Part shown: piece by piece, positions 34,550-45,419 of the stretch
Layout: each line of letters opens with the position of its first letter
Position numbering within the stretch: position 1 is the stretch's first letter
NCBI RefSeq assembly: GCF_002102175.1
Contig: NZ_LQOX01000101.1
Location: 1-64,000 of the forward strand
Origin: Mycobacterium gastri
Lineage (GTDB): Bacteria; Actinomycetota; Actinomycetes; Mycobacteriales; Mycobacteriaceae
Direction: 5' to 3'
DNA length: 64,000 nt
The notes under the pieces: model-generated
What the model was told of the DNA's origin: nothing
What the model saw: only the letters and a program-made list of their open reading frames with translations
Database searches by the model: none
Made by a program: the position numbers and the translations under genes

Positions 34550-35914
34550 TCAAACAGCGGCGAGGATCTCCTCGGCAGCGCGGCGGCCCGAGGTGATCGC
34601 GCCATCCATGTAGCCACTCCACACCTGGGCCGTCTCCGCTCCGGCCCAGTGGATGCGGCCGACCGGCGCGGCCAGCGCCTTGCCATACTGAGTCAGTGCG
34701 CCGGCACCGAGACGGCCACCGTAGCAACCTCGCGTGAATTCCTCTGCAGCCCAGTCTTGTTCGACGATGTCGAACGGCTCAGCGGCTTGCGGCCCGAAAT
34801 ACTTCACCAGCGAATCGATCACGAGCTTGTGGCGCTGCTCGGTCGGCAGCTCCGCCGCCTCGCGGGCGTGCGCGCCCTCCAAGAAGCCGACCAGCACACC
34901 GCAGGAAGCGTCGGCAGGAGAGTTGTCCAGGACGACGTTGAACGCGTCGTCCAGGCTGGTCACGAAGCCGCTGAGACCGGCCTCGCGCCAGAACGGCGTC
35001 TGGTAGCCGATTTGGAACTTGATCACCGACCCCGCCGGGAACTGCTGGGTAAGGCCGTCGCGCGCGGCGGGCAGCGGCGGCAAGTAACGGATCCGGCCTG
35101 CCAGCGTCGGCGGGATCGCGACCACGACGTGGCCAGCCCTGAGCTTGCCCGTCTGGCCGGCGCTGGCGTCCTCGTAGGAGACGATGACACCCTGCCCGTC
35201 CTGGGTGATCGTGCGTACCACCGCCCCAAGTTGCACCCGATCGGCAAGATCCTCGGCCATCCGCTCGGAGATCCGGTGCGTCCCACCCACGACACGGCTC
35301 TCCTGTGCGCCTCCGGTGACGGCGAGCATGGTCGCCAAATTGTTGCCCGACCGGATGTAGAACAGGAAGTGCAATAACGAAAGCTCAGGTGTTTCCGCGG
35401 AGAACAGCGTTGGCACGATCAGCCGGAAGAACCGAAGTGCCACGGTGTCAGTCGTATTCGCGGCCAGCCAGGTGTCGAAATTCTGCCGGTCCAGCTCCGC
35501 CGCATCGTCCGCTCGCCAGGGCGCCGAGGTGGGTATCGAGGCCGCGAGCGTCTCGATAACCTCCAACAGGCGACCGATTTCGGCCAGGCTGTCGGCCGGG
35601 AGGCCGAACGTCGCGTCGGAGTACCGGACCACCTGTCCGTCGTAGAACGAGATCGCGTCGCCGGTGTCGTAGGTAGGGAACGTCTCCAGTCCGAGTTCGT
35701 CGATCAGCTCGAGCACGGCGTGCTGGCTCGGCCCCACCCACTGGCCGCCCATCTCGACCGGCACGCCGTTGCTCAGAAACCCGCCAAAGTTGCGGCCCGC
35801 CACCCGATCACGGGCCTCGAGGACGCGCACGGTCATCCCCGCTGCCACCAGCTTGCGAGCCGCCGAGAGCCCGGCGAGCCCGGCGCCGACGACAACGACA
35901 TCCACGTCCGTCAT
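34550..35914 (-). CDS. flavin-containing amine oxidase (monoamine/putrescine oxidase family)
   Basis: 454 aa. The N-terminal FAD dinucleotide-binding motif is GAGLAG (10-15) with the following EARDRVAGRN. The substrate-domain pattern is PVEMGGQWVGPSQ, and the C-terminal FAD-contact motif HWAGAETA-x-SGYMDGAI is typical of MAO-like amine oxidases. AAGGGGA lies 6 bases before the ATG at 35914. The upstream TetR gene on the same strand and an inverted repeat in between suggest local regulation. Mtb has a related AofH elsewhere, but residues differ enough that this is a separate paralogue. Substrate (polyamine or monoamine) is not determinable. Confidence 0.88.
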   Translation of the reverse strand: MTDVDVVVVGAGLAGLSAARKLVAAGMTVRVLEARDRVAGRNFGGFLSNGVPVEMGGQWVGPSQHAVLELIDELGLETFPTYDTGDAISFYDGQVVRYSDATFGLPADSLAEIGRLLEVIETLAASIPTSAPWRADDAAELDRQNFDTWLAANTTDTVALRFFRLIVPTLFSAETPELSLLHFLFYIRSGNNLATMLAVTGGAQESRVVGGTHRISERMAEDLADRVQLGAVVRTITQDGQGVIVSYEDASAGQTGKLRAGHVVVAIPPTLAGRIRYLPPLPAARDGLTQQFPAGSVIKFQIGYQTPFWREAGLSGFVTSLDDAFNVVLDNSPADASCGVLVGFLEGAHAREAAELPTEQRHKLVIDSLVKYFGPQAAEPFDIVEQDWAAEEFTRGCYGGRLGAGALTQYGKALAAPVGRIHWAGAETAQVWSGYMDGAITSGRRAAEEILAAV

Positions 35915-35934
35915 CGAAAATTCCCCTTCAACTA

Positions 35935-35946
35935 ATACAGTCGTAT
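35935..35946. promoter_or_regulatory. candidate TetR operator before amine oxidase
   Basis: ATAC-AGTC-GTAT is an inverted repeat in the AT-rich gap (35915-36014) between the tetR and amine oxidase genes, 20 bases upstream of the oxidase start. It is suggestive only. Confidence 0.35.
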
Positions 35947-36014
35947 GACTTAGTTCTGCTTAGAGTAGAGCATGCGACATGAGCCCACAAGGTTTAGTGC
36001 GGTTTAGGTCTGGT

Positions 36015-36626
36015 TTAGGTCGAAGCCGACCGGACCGCGGCGAGCGCGGTGACTGTCTCGATGATCGCCTCGAGGTCCTGCGCGGAGCGCCTGACGTCCG
36101 GGTTGGCGATATGCTGCAGGACCAGCCCATCGATGCTGGCCACCAGCACGCGAGCGAGCCGATCGAAGGGAAGCGCGGATGTCTCCCCGGCCCGTGTCGC
36201 TGCCTCCTGGCACCACTGCGTAACGACCTCGGTGTACCTCTCGTACTGCCAGCGCGGCAGCGCCTCCAAGCCGGGCGTACGCAGCGCGTGGGTGACGAGT
36301 TCGTACTGCACGAGTTGCAGATCGCGGTGGTCGGCGACCAGCGTTTCCCAGAAATTGCGCAACCCGCACCTGATCGCGTGTTCGAGCCCGGCTTCGAGCT
36401 CGGCCGAACTCTTCAGGAGATCGGCAATCTCCTCCACGACATCCTCGATGACCGCGCGCAGCAGGCCTTGCTTGCTCGGGAAGACGTATTGCAGCGTCCC
36501 CAGCGGTATGCCGGCTTCGTCCGCCACGGCGCGCATCGTGGTGCCGCCGACCCCATCACGCATCAGCACGACGCGCGCGGCAGCCACTGCCTGCTTGCTG
36601 CGCACAGCGGATTTGACGTAGGGCAT
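36015..36626 (-). CDS. TetR-family transcriptional regulator
   Basis: 203 aa from ATG 36626, with GGGAG 7 bases upstream; a longer frame begins at 36665. The HTH (TTMRAVADEAGIPLGTLQYV, about 29-48, then FPSK) is followed by a helical ligand domain with a TetR_C-like LQLVQYELVTHALR. It is directly upstream of the amine oxidase, which is its likely target. Confidence 0.85.
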   Translation of the reverse strand: MPYVKSAVRSKQAVAAARVVLMRDGVGGTTMRAVADEAGIPLGTLQYVFPSKQGLLRAVIEDVVEEIADLLKSSAELEAGLEHAIRCGLRNFWETLVADHRDLQLVQYELVTHALRTPGLEALPRWQYERYTEVVTQWCQEAATRAGETSALPFDRLARVLVASIDGLVLQHIANPDVRRSAQDLEAIIETVTALAAVRSAST

Positions 36627-36820
36627 CGAATCTCCCGTCCCGGATATCATCCCGAATGGGGCCACGGTAGCCGCTTGCTGGCCACCCAGCGCAATCTACG
36701 GGTGGTGCAAACCGCTACGTATCTAGCATGACTGCTAACCTTGCCGCACGTCGGCGAGCTGCTGCCTGGCCTATCGCGTTATCTGGCTGCCCGCCAAACG
36801 AATTGGTGAATTGTGGGCCG

Positions 36821-36877
36821 GGGATGGCGGGCGCAGGCGCGTATGTCAGCGCTGAGGCGGCCAACGCCTCGCCGCTA
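36821..36877 (+). pseudogene. PE-domain fragment
   Basis: A short plus-strand stretch encodes [17 protein letters not shown], the nearly invariant end of a PE domain. No PE start or PGRS tail is attached. It is a remnant of a deleted PE/PE_PGRS gene. The rest of the 36627-37075 gap shows no gene. Confidence 0.7.
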
Positions 36878-37075
36878 CGGCTGCTCCCAGCGATCCGCTG
36901 GCCAGCCCGTCGTTTCCCAGGCGCTTGAGGCGCGAGTCTGCATCCAGGGCGTCCAGCCTGCGCCCAGTGTGCTGCGGGCTGCGATTTCGGCGCCCTGAGC
37001 GCAGAATGAAAACCGCCGTTCGGGCAGCGCCGGACCCTCCCAGCGGACCGGCGGCGTCGCGGCGCGTCTACCGCG

Positions 37076-37618
37076 CTACGAAAAGTTTGTCTGCGCGCAG
37101 GTGCTGGGCGAGGTGAGGTTGACGCCGGTGTAGACGACCTGGATGTGGGTGCACACGATGACGCCGGCGTTGGTGCTCGGTTGGCCGGTCGACCAACTGG
37201 TCGAGTCGATGACGCCGGTCGTCTGATACTTGTCCGGTGGGCCTTCGCCGAAGTACACGGTGGTGATCACGTCGGAGCCGCCGGCCTTCATCACTCGCTC
37301 GAACTGGCCGGTGGCGTGGGCGTCCAGGTAGGTCAGCCGGTTCGTCGGCCGGATCTCGGTGGTTTGGCGGGCCCACAGATCGGGCGGGAACCCGGTGACG
37401 CCGTCGGGTGTGCGCAAATCGGCGCCGGCGACGAAGTCACAGCTGCCGTTCGGGTGGCAATTCACAAAGGTGTGTGTCTCCAGCTGGGTGGTGTCGTCGA
37501 CCGGGAACAGGGTGGTGGCCGTGTTGCTGGCCGCCGGCGAATGCGGGGCGGGCGCGAAGGTCAGCAACACCCCGGCGATCGCCGCGACCATCGGAGCACC
37601 CGGCAGCAGCCGCTTCAT
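37076..37618 (-). CDS. secreted conserved protein (Rv3572-like)
   Basis: 180 aa with an N-terminal signal peptide (about 1-31). The mature part is beta-rich with four cysteines (NCHPNGSC, VCTH, TCAQ) that could form two disulfides. It corresponds to Mtb Rv3572, which sits between fadE34 and kshB. Function is unknown. It lies just downstream of kshB on the same strand with a 39-base gap in which no terminator is visible. Confidence 0.85.
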   Translation of the reverse strand: MKRLLPGAPMVAAIAGVLLTFAPAPHSPAASNTATTLFPVDDTTQLETHTFVNCHPNGSCDFVAGADLRTPDGVTGFPPDLWARQTTEIRPTNRLTYLDAHATGQFERVMKAGGSDVITTVYFGEGPPDKYQTTGVIDSTSWSTGQPSTNAGVIVCTHIQVVYTGVNLTSPSTCAQTNFS

Positions 37619-37657
37619 CTCGCATCCTTCCGCCCGGATGAAACCTAGCCCCCGCGA

Positions 37658-38734
37658 CTATTCGTCGTAGGTCACTTCTACCGAATCAGATTCCGGATGA
37701 GATTGACAGGCCAAAATCAGCCCGTCGTCGAGGTCCTGCTGCTCCAGCACGTCGTTGACTTCCATCCTGACTTTGCCGCCGCGCAGTGTGCAGGCGCAGG
37801 CGCCGCAGTGGCCTTCCCGGCAGGAGAACGGCGCATCGAGACCGGCGGCCAGCAGCACATCGAGCAGCTTGGCGTTGCGCGGCCAGGACACCGTGTGGGT
37901 TTCGCCGTCGAGTTCCACCACCGCGGTGGCCGGTGGCTCGCTGCCACTGTCCTCGATCTTCACCGCCGCGAACGGATCGGAATCCAGCGACTTGAACACC
38001 TCGAGATGCACTTGCGCGGCAGGCACTTTCAGCATTTCCAGGGCGTCTCGCGCCGCCTGCATGAACGGGCCGGGCCCACAGATGTAGGCCGGACGTTCGG
38101 TGTACGGGGCGGCCAGCTTGGCCAGCGCGGTGGCGCTCGGCAGCCCTTGCAGCGACTCGAGCCAGTGCACGACGGTGAGGCGGTCGGGATACTTGGCGGC
38201 CAGCTCGCGCAGCGCCTCGCCGAAGATCACCGAGCGGTCGTCACGGTTGGCGTAGACCAGTGTCACCTGTCCGCCGCCTTGCGCCAGCGCCGACTTGCAA
38301 ATCGACATGATCGGTGTGATGCCGCTGCCGGCGGCCAGCAGCAGAAAGTCGTCGTCGAGCGTCTTGGGCACGAAGTTGCCCGACGGCGCCAACACGTGAA
38401 TCCGCATCCCGGGGTGCGCGTGGTCGCACAGCCAGTTCGACGCGTATCCCTCCGCGGTGCGTTTGACCGTGACGGTCAGCGCGTCGTCGGTGAACGGCGA
38501 ACTGCACAACGAGTAGCAGCGTGCCACCGAGCCGGTGCGGTCGCTGGGAACACGCAGGGTCAGAAACTGACCCGGTGCGTAGCGCAGCCGCTCAGCCGGG
38601 ATCTGCGGATCGTCCGGTCCGTCGGGCACCGCGAACACCAGCGAGCGCGCCTCGTCGGTTTCGGCGACGACGTCGGCGATCTGCAGCTCCAGGACGTGGC
38701 TGCCCAGTGGTTCGTCAGGGATTGCCTCGGTCAA
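37658..38734 (-). CDS. kshB: 3-ketosteroid 9-alpha-hydroxylase reductase KshB
   Basis: 358-aa flavodoxin-reductase type electron-transfer protein. It has an FAD domain (RCYSLCSSP), an NAD domain (LAAGSGITPIMSI, then CGPGPFM), and a C-terminal plant-type [2Fe-2S] ferredoxin. The cluster motif is CREGHCGACACTL, with a final Cys in LACQSHPES. It supplies electrons to KshA for opening of sterol ring B. It is divergent from hsaADCB with KstR-type operators in between. Length equals Mtb KshB. Confidence 0.96.
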   Translation of the reverse strand: MTEAIPDEPLGSHVLELQIADVVAETDEARSLVFAVPDGPDDPQIPAERLRYAPGQFLTLRVPSDRTGSVARCYSLCSSPFTDDALTVTVKRTAEGYASNWLCDHAHPGMRIHVLAPSGNFVPKTLDDDFLLLAAGSGITPIMSICKSALAQGGGQVTLVYANRDDRSVIFGEALRELAAKYPDRLTVVHWLESLQGLPSATALAKLAAPYTERPAYICGPGPFMQAARDALEMLKVPAAQVHLEVFKSLDSDPFAAVKIEDSGSEPPATAVVELDGETHTVSWPRNAKLLDVLLAAGLDAPFSCREGHCGACACTLRGGKVRMEVNDVLEQQDLDDGLILACQSHPESDSVEVTYDE

Positions 38735-38758
38735 TACCCTGCCTCTCTGTGTCTCAAC

Positions 38759-38772
38759 TAGAACATGTTATA
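38759..38772. promoter_or_regulatory. KstR operator (kshB side)
   Basis: TAGAACATGTTATA matches TnnAACnnGTTnnA fully and lies 24 bases upstream of the kshB start. Confidence 0.88.
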
Positions 38773-38826
38773 GAAAACTGGATTCGCACCGCTACCAGCC
38801 GCAGGAATACCCTGCTCGACACAAAT

Positions 38827-38840
38827 CGGAACGTGTTCTA
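38827..38840. promoter_or_regulatory. KstR operator (hsaA side)
   Basis: CGGAACGTGTTCTA matches the KstR motif with a single mismatch at the outer T. It lies 60 bases upstream of hsaA. Two operators 68 bases apart serve the divergent kshB and hsa promoters. Confidence 0.8.
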
Positions 38841-38900
38841 GTCTTTCCCTAAGTCCACTCCGGTCGTCGAACAGGCCGCGCTCCCAGGAGGCAAACGTAA

Positions 38901-41862
<2,962 letters not shown>

Positions 41863-41864
41863 CC

Positions 41865-42428
41865 ATGTCGGCGCCAATTGATCCACGCACGTTCCGCAAT
41901 GTGCTGGGTCAGTTCTGTACCGGCATCACCATCATCACCACAGTGCATGACGACGTGCCCGTCGGCTTCGCCTGTCAGTCGTTCGCGGCGCTGTCTTTGG
42001 AACCGCCGCTGGTGCTGTTCTGTCCGACCAAGGTGTCGCGGTCCTGGAAGGCGATCGAGTTAGCCGGCCGGTTCTGCGTCAACGTGCTGACCGAGAAGCA
42101 GAAGCACGTGTCGGCACGATTCGGCTCGAAGGAAGCCGACAAGTTCGCCGGGATCGATTGGCATCTCTCCGAACTCGGTTCACCGATCATCGACGGATCG
42201 CTGGCCTACATCGACTGCACCGTTGCCTCGGTACACGACGGCGGGGATCACTTCGTCGTGTTCGGCGCGGTCAGTTCGCTGTCGGAAGTCCCGAAGATCA
42301 AGCCGCGGCCGCTGCTGTTCTACCGTGGCGACTACACCGGCATCGAGCCGGACAAGACCACGCCGGCGCAGTGGCGAGACGACCTGGAAGCATTCCTCAC
42401 CACTACCACCCAGGACACCTGGCTTTAG
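41865..42428 (+). CDS. hsaB: flavin reductase HsaB
   Basis: 187 aa. NADH-dependent FMN/FAD reductase partner of HsaA with the flavin reductase-like pattern GFACQSFAALSLEPPLVLFC (positions 33-52) and RFCVNVL. It starts 2 bases after hsaC. In Mtb nat follows shortly after; here about 3 kb of other genes intervene. Confidence 0.96.
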   Translation: MSAPIDPRTFRNVLGQFCTGITIITTVHDDVPVGFACQSFAALSLEPPLVLFCPTKVSRSWKAIELAGRFCVNVLTEKQKHVSARFGSKEADKFAGIDWHLSELGSPIIDGSLAYIDCTVASVHDGGDHFVVFGAVSSLSEVPKIKPRPLLFYRGDYTGIEPDKTTPAQWRDDLEAFLTTTTQDTWL

Positions 42429-42659
42429 GTCCTTTAGTCCGGCACGGCATTGACCCGAGTTGGCTCACGTTAGTTGTTAGTGCGCACGTCGTCGCGGGAT
42501 CGTAAGGAGTGCGTTGCGAGGTCGTCGGGTAGCGGGTGCGGTTGTCGGCTTTGACTGTTCACGATGGCCGTTGCTGCGTGTATCGCGAACGAATTCCTTG
42601 ATGCGCCAACCCGTTTAAGCTCCGATCCGGTACTTGCAATGACCTGGCCGGCAGCCAAC

Positions 42660-43907
42660 TCAGTTGGTTGGTGGTGGCGGTTGGGGTTGGAAGGGTTCAT
42701 ACCACCACCAGTGGGCGCGCTCGCCGGTGGGCCCGGGATAGGCTGCGACAGCGGGCGGGGGAAGGGTCGGCGGGCGTCCCAGCGATCCGGCGCTCAGCGG
42801 TCGGCCGCAGTCGTCGGTGACGGTGGGATTGGCTGCGGGGCCGGTGATGGTGATGACGCCGCGGTGGTGGCTGCGGTGGTGATAGGGGCAGAGCAGCACC
42901 AGGTTGTCCAGCTCGGTGGCGCCGCCGTCTTCCCAATGGCGAACGTGGTGGGCGTGTAGGCCGCGGGTGGCGCCACAGCCGGGAACCACGCACGTGCGGT
43001 CGCGGTGCTCGAGGGCCCGGCGCAGCCGGCGGTTGATCACGCGGGTCGCCCGGCCGGCGCCGATGGGCTGGCCGTCGCGTTCCAACCATGCTTCACAGCT
43101 GGCGTCACAGCTGAGGTAGCGGCGCTCGGCGTCGGAGAGCAGCGGGCCCAGATGCAGCGCCGCGGCGCGGTCCTTGACGTCGACGTGCACCACGACCGTG
43201 GTGTGCTGCCCGTGGGGCCGGCGGGCCGCCTCGGCGTCCCAGCCGGTCTCGACCAGGCGCATGAACGCCTCGACGGTGGTCGGCAACGGCGGCCGCTGAT
43301 CTGACGCGCCCGCGCCGTTGTCGTGATCGTGTTTCCACTCGGCGATCAGCGCCTCACGATGAGACGCCAGCGCGGCGTCGAACTTCGCCGCGTCGTCGTG
43401 GGCAAGTTTGATCCGATAGCAGCTGCCCTGCTCATCGGTGGTCTTGGTGATCGAGGGCTGCGGGTGGGGCCGAGGATCGGGTTCGGGTCGCGGTTCGAGC
43501 TTGACCGCGGTGCGCAGCTGGTTGACCGTGGCGACCCGGGCCAGCTGCGCGTAATGCTCATCAGATCCCGCACCGGCCCGTGCGGCGACGACGCCGACCT
43601 GATCCAGCGACAGCCAGCCCTCCCGCATGCCCGCGACACACTGGGGGAACTCCTCGAGCCGGCGCGCCACGGTGGTGATCGTGTGGGCGTTGCCCGAGGA
43701 CACCCCGAGCTTCCAGGCCAGCAACGCCGCCACCGACCGTGCCCCCGTGGCCCCGCACAGCTCGTCACGATCCATTTCAGCGGCGATCTCCACAATGCGC
43801 CCGTCAATCGCGTTGCGCTGACCGGCCAACTCCGCCAACTCCGCAAACAACACCTCAAGACGCTCATTGGGGCTCAGCGCCGCGGTCGGCGATGCGGTCA
43901 ACGACAT
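42660..43907 (-). CDS. DUF222/HNH endonuclease family protein (13E12-like)
   Basis: 415 aa from ATG 43907; the longer open frame runs back over the IS remnant and is not credible. The N-terminal DUF222 helices are about 1-330 (NERLEVLFAELAELAGQRNA, positions 17-36, at the start). The C-terminal HNH nuclease has two CxxC-like zinc cysteines (CVVPGCGA), HAHHVRHW and the LCPYHHR motif. These are widespread repeated proteins in mycobacteria, often near mobile elements. It lies convergent with hsaB inside the segment that splits nat from hsaB. The 230 bases to hsaB contain nothing recognisable. Confidence 0.88.
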   Translation of the reverse strand: MSLTASPTAALSPNERLEVLFAELAELAGQRNAIDGRIVEIAAEMDRDELCGATGARSVAALLAWKLGVSSGNAHTITTVARRLEEFPQCVAGMREGWLSLDQVGVVAARAGAGSDEHYAQLARVATVNQLRTAVKLEPRPEPDPRPHPQPSITKTTDEQGSCYRIKLAHDDAAKFDAALASHREALIAEWKHDHDNGAGASDQRPPLPTTVEAFMRLVETGWDAEAARRPHGQHTTVVVHVDVKDRAAALHLGPLLSDAERRYLSCDASCEAWLERDGQPIGAGRATRVINRRLRRALEHRDRTCVVPGCGATRGLHAHHVRHWEDGGATELDNLVLLCPYHHRSHHRGVITITGPAANPTVTDDCGRPLSAGSLGRPPTLPPPAVAAYPGPTGERAHWWWYEPFQPQPPPPTN

Positions 43908-44111
43908 AACCACATCATCACAGCCGGGTCTGACAACTCTGCGCTGGTGCGTGGCAGGTGCTCGACCGCGCGCAATCCACGTCGCCAAAACCACACGACC
44001 TACACCACGGACGCACCAGGCCGTCTTCACGACGCCCACATTGGCCACCCGGACAGCCCCCGCCCGCGAAATTTGGTGCGCAGATCCGTCACCCTGTCGC
44101 CCGCCACGGTG

Positions 44112-44179
44112 ATGGGACCGGTTTGAGCAGGGTTTAGCCACGGTCATGGGACCACCCGTTTGCCAGTAATGGGACCACC
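44112..44179 (+). repeat. multiple terminal repeats of an IS remnant
   Basis: Three copies of ATGGGACC occur at 44112, 44146 and 44169, two continuing as ATGGGACCACC, just upstream of a transposase N-terminus. Spaced terminal repeats of this kind are typical transposase-binding ends of IS21-like elements. One full unit, GGGACCACCCGTTTGCCA (44148-44165), recurs with two changes at 55488-55505. Confidence 0.55.
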
Positions 44180-44253
44180 GGCGTGTCGCGCCGCGGGTTG
44201 CTCGGTTACTGGATCGGATCGCTTCACATCGATCGATGTGGAGGAGGGTCCGC

Positions 44254-44385
44254 TGGATGTTTCGGGAGGTTTCGGTGATCGAGGTACGCGAGATGTTGCG
44301 GGTGTGGATGTTGGGAGCTGGCCTGCGCAGGGTCGGCGCATTGGCCGGGGTGGAGCGGCAGTTGCGATTGCGCCCGACGCGACGG
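44254..44385 (+). pseudogene. IS21-like transposase N-terminal fragment
   Basis: From ATG 44254 the frame reads MFREVSVIEVREMLRVWMLG and then AGLRRVGALAGVE. This is the helix-turn-helix start of IstA-like mycobacterial transposases (REVSVxEVREVLRxWxxGxGLRxVAxxxGVDRKT). Similarity ends after GVE-R. The rest of the transposase is absent, so this is a decayed 5' end. Confidence 0.65.
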
Positions 44386-44545
44386 CAGGACCGAAATAGC
44401 ACGCGCAAATCCGGCGCTCGCCAGGCTGGTCACGGACGCGAGAATTGCTCCGTCGGAGGTCTTGGCGGATGGCCCCACGAGCCACTGCTGGACCCGACAA
44501 TGCCCGCCCGGCAATCCATTTGGCGCTGCCGGATAGCCGAGGCTG

Positions 44546-44704
44546 CTAGGTCCGCCGCGGATGCCACAAGTGCTTAAGGGACTGCTTCGGGTGACCTGGA
44601 CACCACTGCGATTCGGGCACCGTCGCGCGAACCTGATCCACGTGCGCCCCGCAACCGGCCCACGTCACTTTCCCGCAGGTGCGGCACCGGACGGCGTGGC
44701 ACAT
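44546..44704 (-). CDS. small zinc-ribbon protein (52 aa)
   Basis: Translated by hand from ATG 44704 to TAG 44546-44548. The 52-aa protein starts MCHAVRCRTCGKVTWAGCG, then AHVDQVRATVPESQWCPGH, and ends HLWHPRRT. The cysteine pattern C2, C7-x2-C10, C18 and C35 with several His suggests a zinc-binding knuckle, as in a widespread actinobacterial family of very small CxxCGKxTWxGCG proteins. The ATG begins immediately after the TGA of the DsbA-family gene, so the two are translationally coupled. Function is unknown. Confidence 0.7.
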   Translation of the reverse strand: MCHAVRCRTCGKVTWAGCGAHVDQVRATVPESQWCPGHPKQSLKHLWHPRRT

Positions 44705-45313
44705 TCAGCGTGCCTCCTCGAGAACGGGCGGCCCCTGGTAAGGCCGCTGCAGCACGGCGAATTCGGGCGTGGTCGCGGCGGTGAGGACGGCCTCGAGCAG
44801 GCGGACGCCGTCGTCGCTGCCGGGTATCCCGGTCAGCACCGGTCCAAAAAAACCGCGCCCGCCGACCGCGATGATCGGGCTGCCGGCCGAGCCGCCCAGC
44901 GTGTCCTGGCTGGCCTGGTGCGCGCTCCGGACGGCCTCGTCGAGTGCGCTGTCGTCGAGCGATTCGGAGAGTGATTCGTCAAGTTCGCATTCGGCCAGGG
45001 ATCGGCGGACCGCGTGAGTGGACAGCTCTTCCCGGCGAAGATGGATCCGGGCGCCAACCGCGTCGTAGAGTCGCGCGAATGCGTCCGGCCCATGCTGGCT
45101 GGCGACCGCGGCGAACAGCCGGCCGAGCCGTCGTGATCGATCCATCATCTGCTGTTGCTTCGGGCTGAGGTCGTTGCCCTCGTTGAGTACGGCCAGGCTC
45201 ATCTGCCGCAGCGTGACCGGTGTGTCCGTCTTGTGCGCGGCATCGAGTAGCCATCGCGAAGCGGCCCAGGCGAATGGGCATACCGGATCGATGTAGAGCT
45301 CGACGTCAGCCAC
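44705..45313 (-). CDS. DsbA-family protein, mycothiol-dependent nitroreductase (Rv2466c) type
   Basis: 202 aa from GTG 45313, which has AAGGAGGAG 5 bases upstream; the longer frame to 45454 overlaps the nat promoter and lacks a site. The thioredoxin-fold start VELYIDPVCPFAWAASRWLL carries Cys-Pro-Phe-Ala in place of the classic CxxC. Together with RQMSLAVLNEG this is characteristic of the Rv2466c-like mycothiol-dependent reductases. The cis-Pro region is AGSPIIAVGG. Cytosolic, with no signal peptide. Divergent from nat with a copper-type palindrome in between. Confidence 0.85.
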   Translation of the reverse strand: MADVELYIDPVCPFAWAASRWLLDAAHKTDTPVTLRQMSLAVLNEGNDLSPKQQQMMDRSRRLGRLFAAVASQHGPDAFARLYDAVGARIHLRREELSTHAVRRSLAECELDESLSESLDDSALDEAVRSAHQASQDTLGGSAGSPIIAVGGRGFFGPVLTGIPGSDDGVRLLEAVLTAATTPEFAVLQRPYQGPPVLEEAR

Positions 45314-45364
45314 TGGCTCCTCCTTCTGCAGCTTTCCCGATGTCGGGTGAACTACGACATGATA

Positions 45365-45380
45365 ATACCCCCTTGGGTAT
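45365..45380. promoter_or_regulatory. copper-type (CsoR/RicR-like) palindrome
   Basis: ATACCC-CCTT-GGGTAT is a perfect 6-4-6 inverted repeat of the type bound by CsoR/RicR copper repressors. It lies between the divergent DsbA-family gene (52 bases) and nat (40 bases). A candidate nat -10 TATGCT overlaps its right edge at 45380-45385. The regulator assignment is inferred from motif resemblance. Confidence 0.6.
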
Positions 45381-45419
45381 ATGCTGTCGAAGTCGTGCGC
45401 CAGCCAGCAAAATGGCTCT

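Noticed and set aside
36645..36657. CCGAAT near the tetR start as a fourth SigK-type -10
   Set aside because: The hexamer 15 bases upstream (ATCTCC) is not a CnATCC-type -35, and it is not placed before a plus-strand gene.
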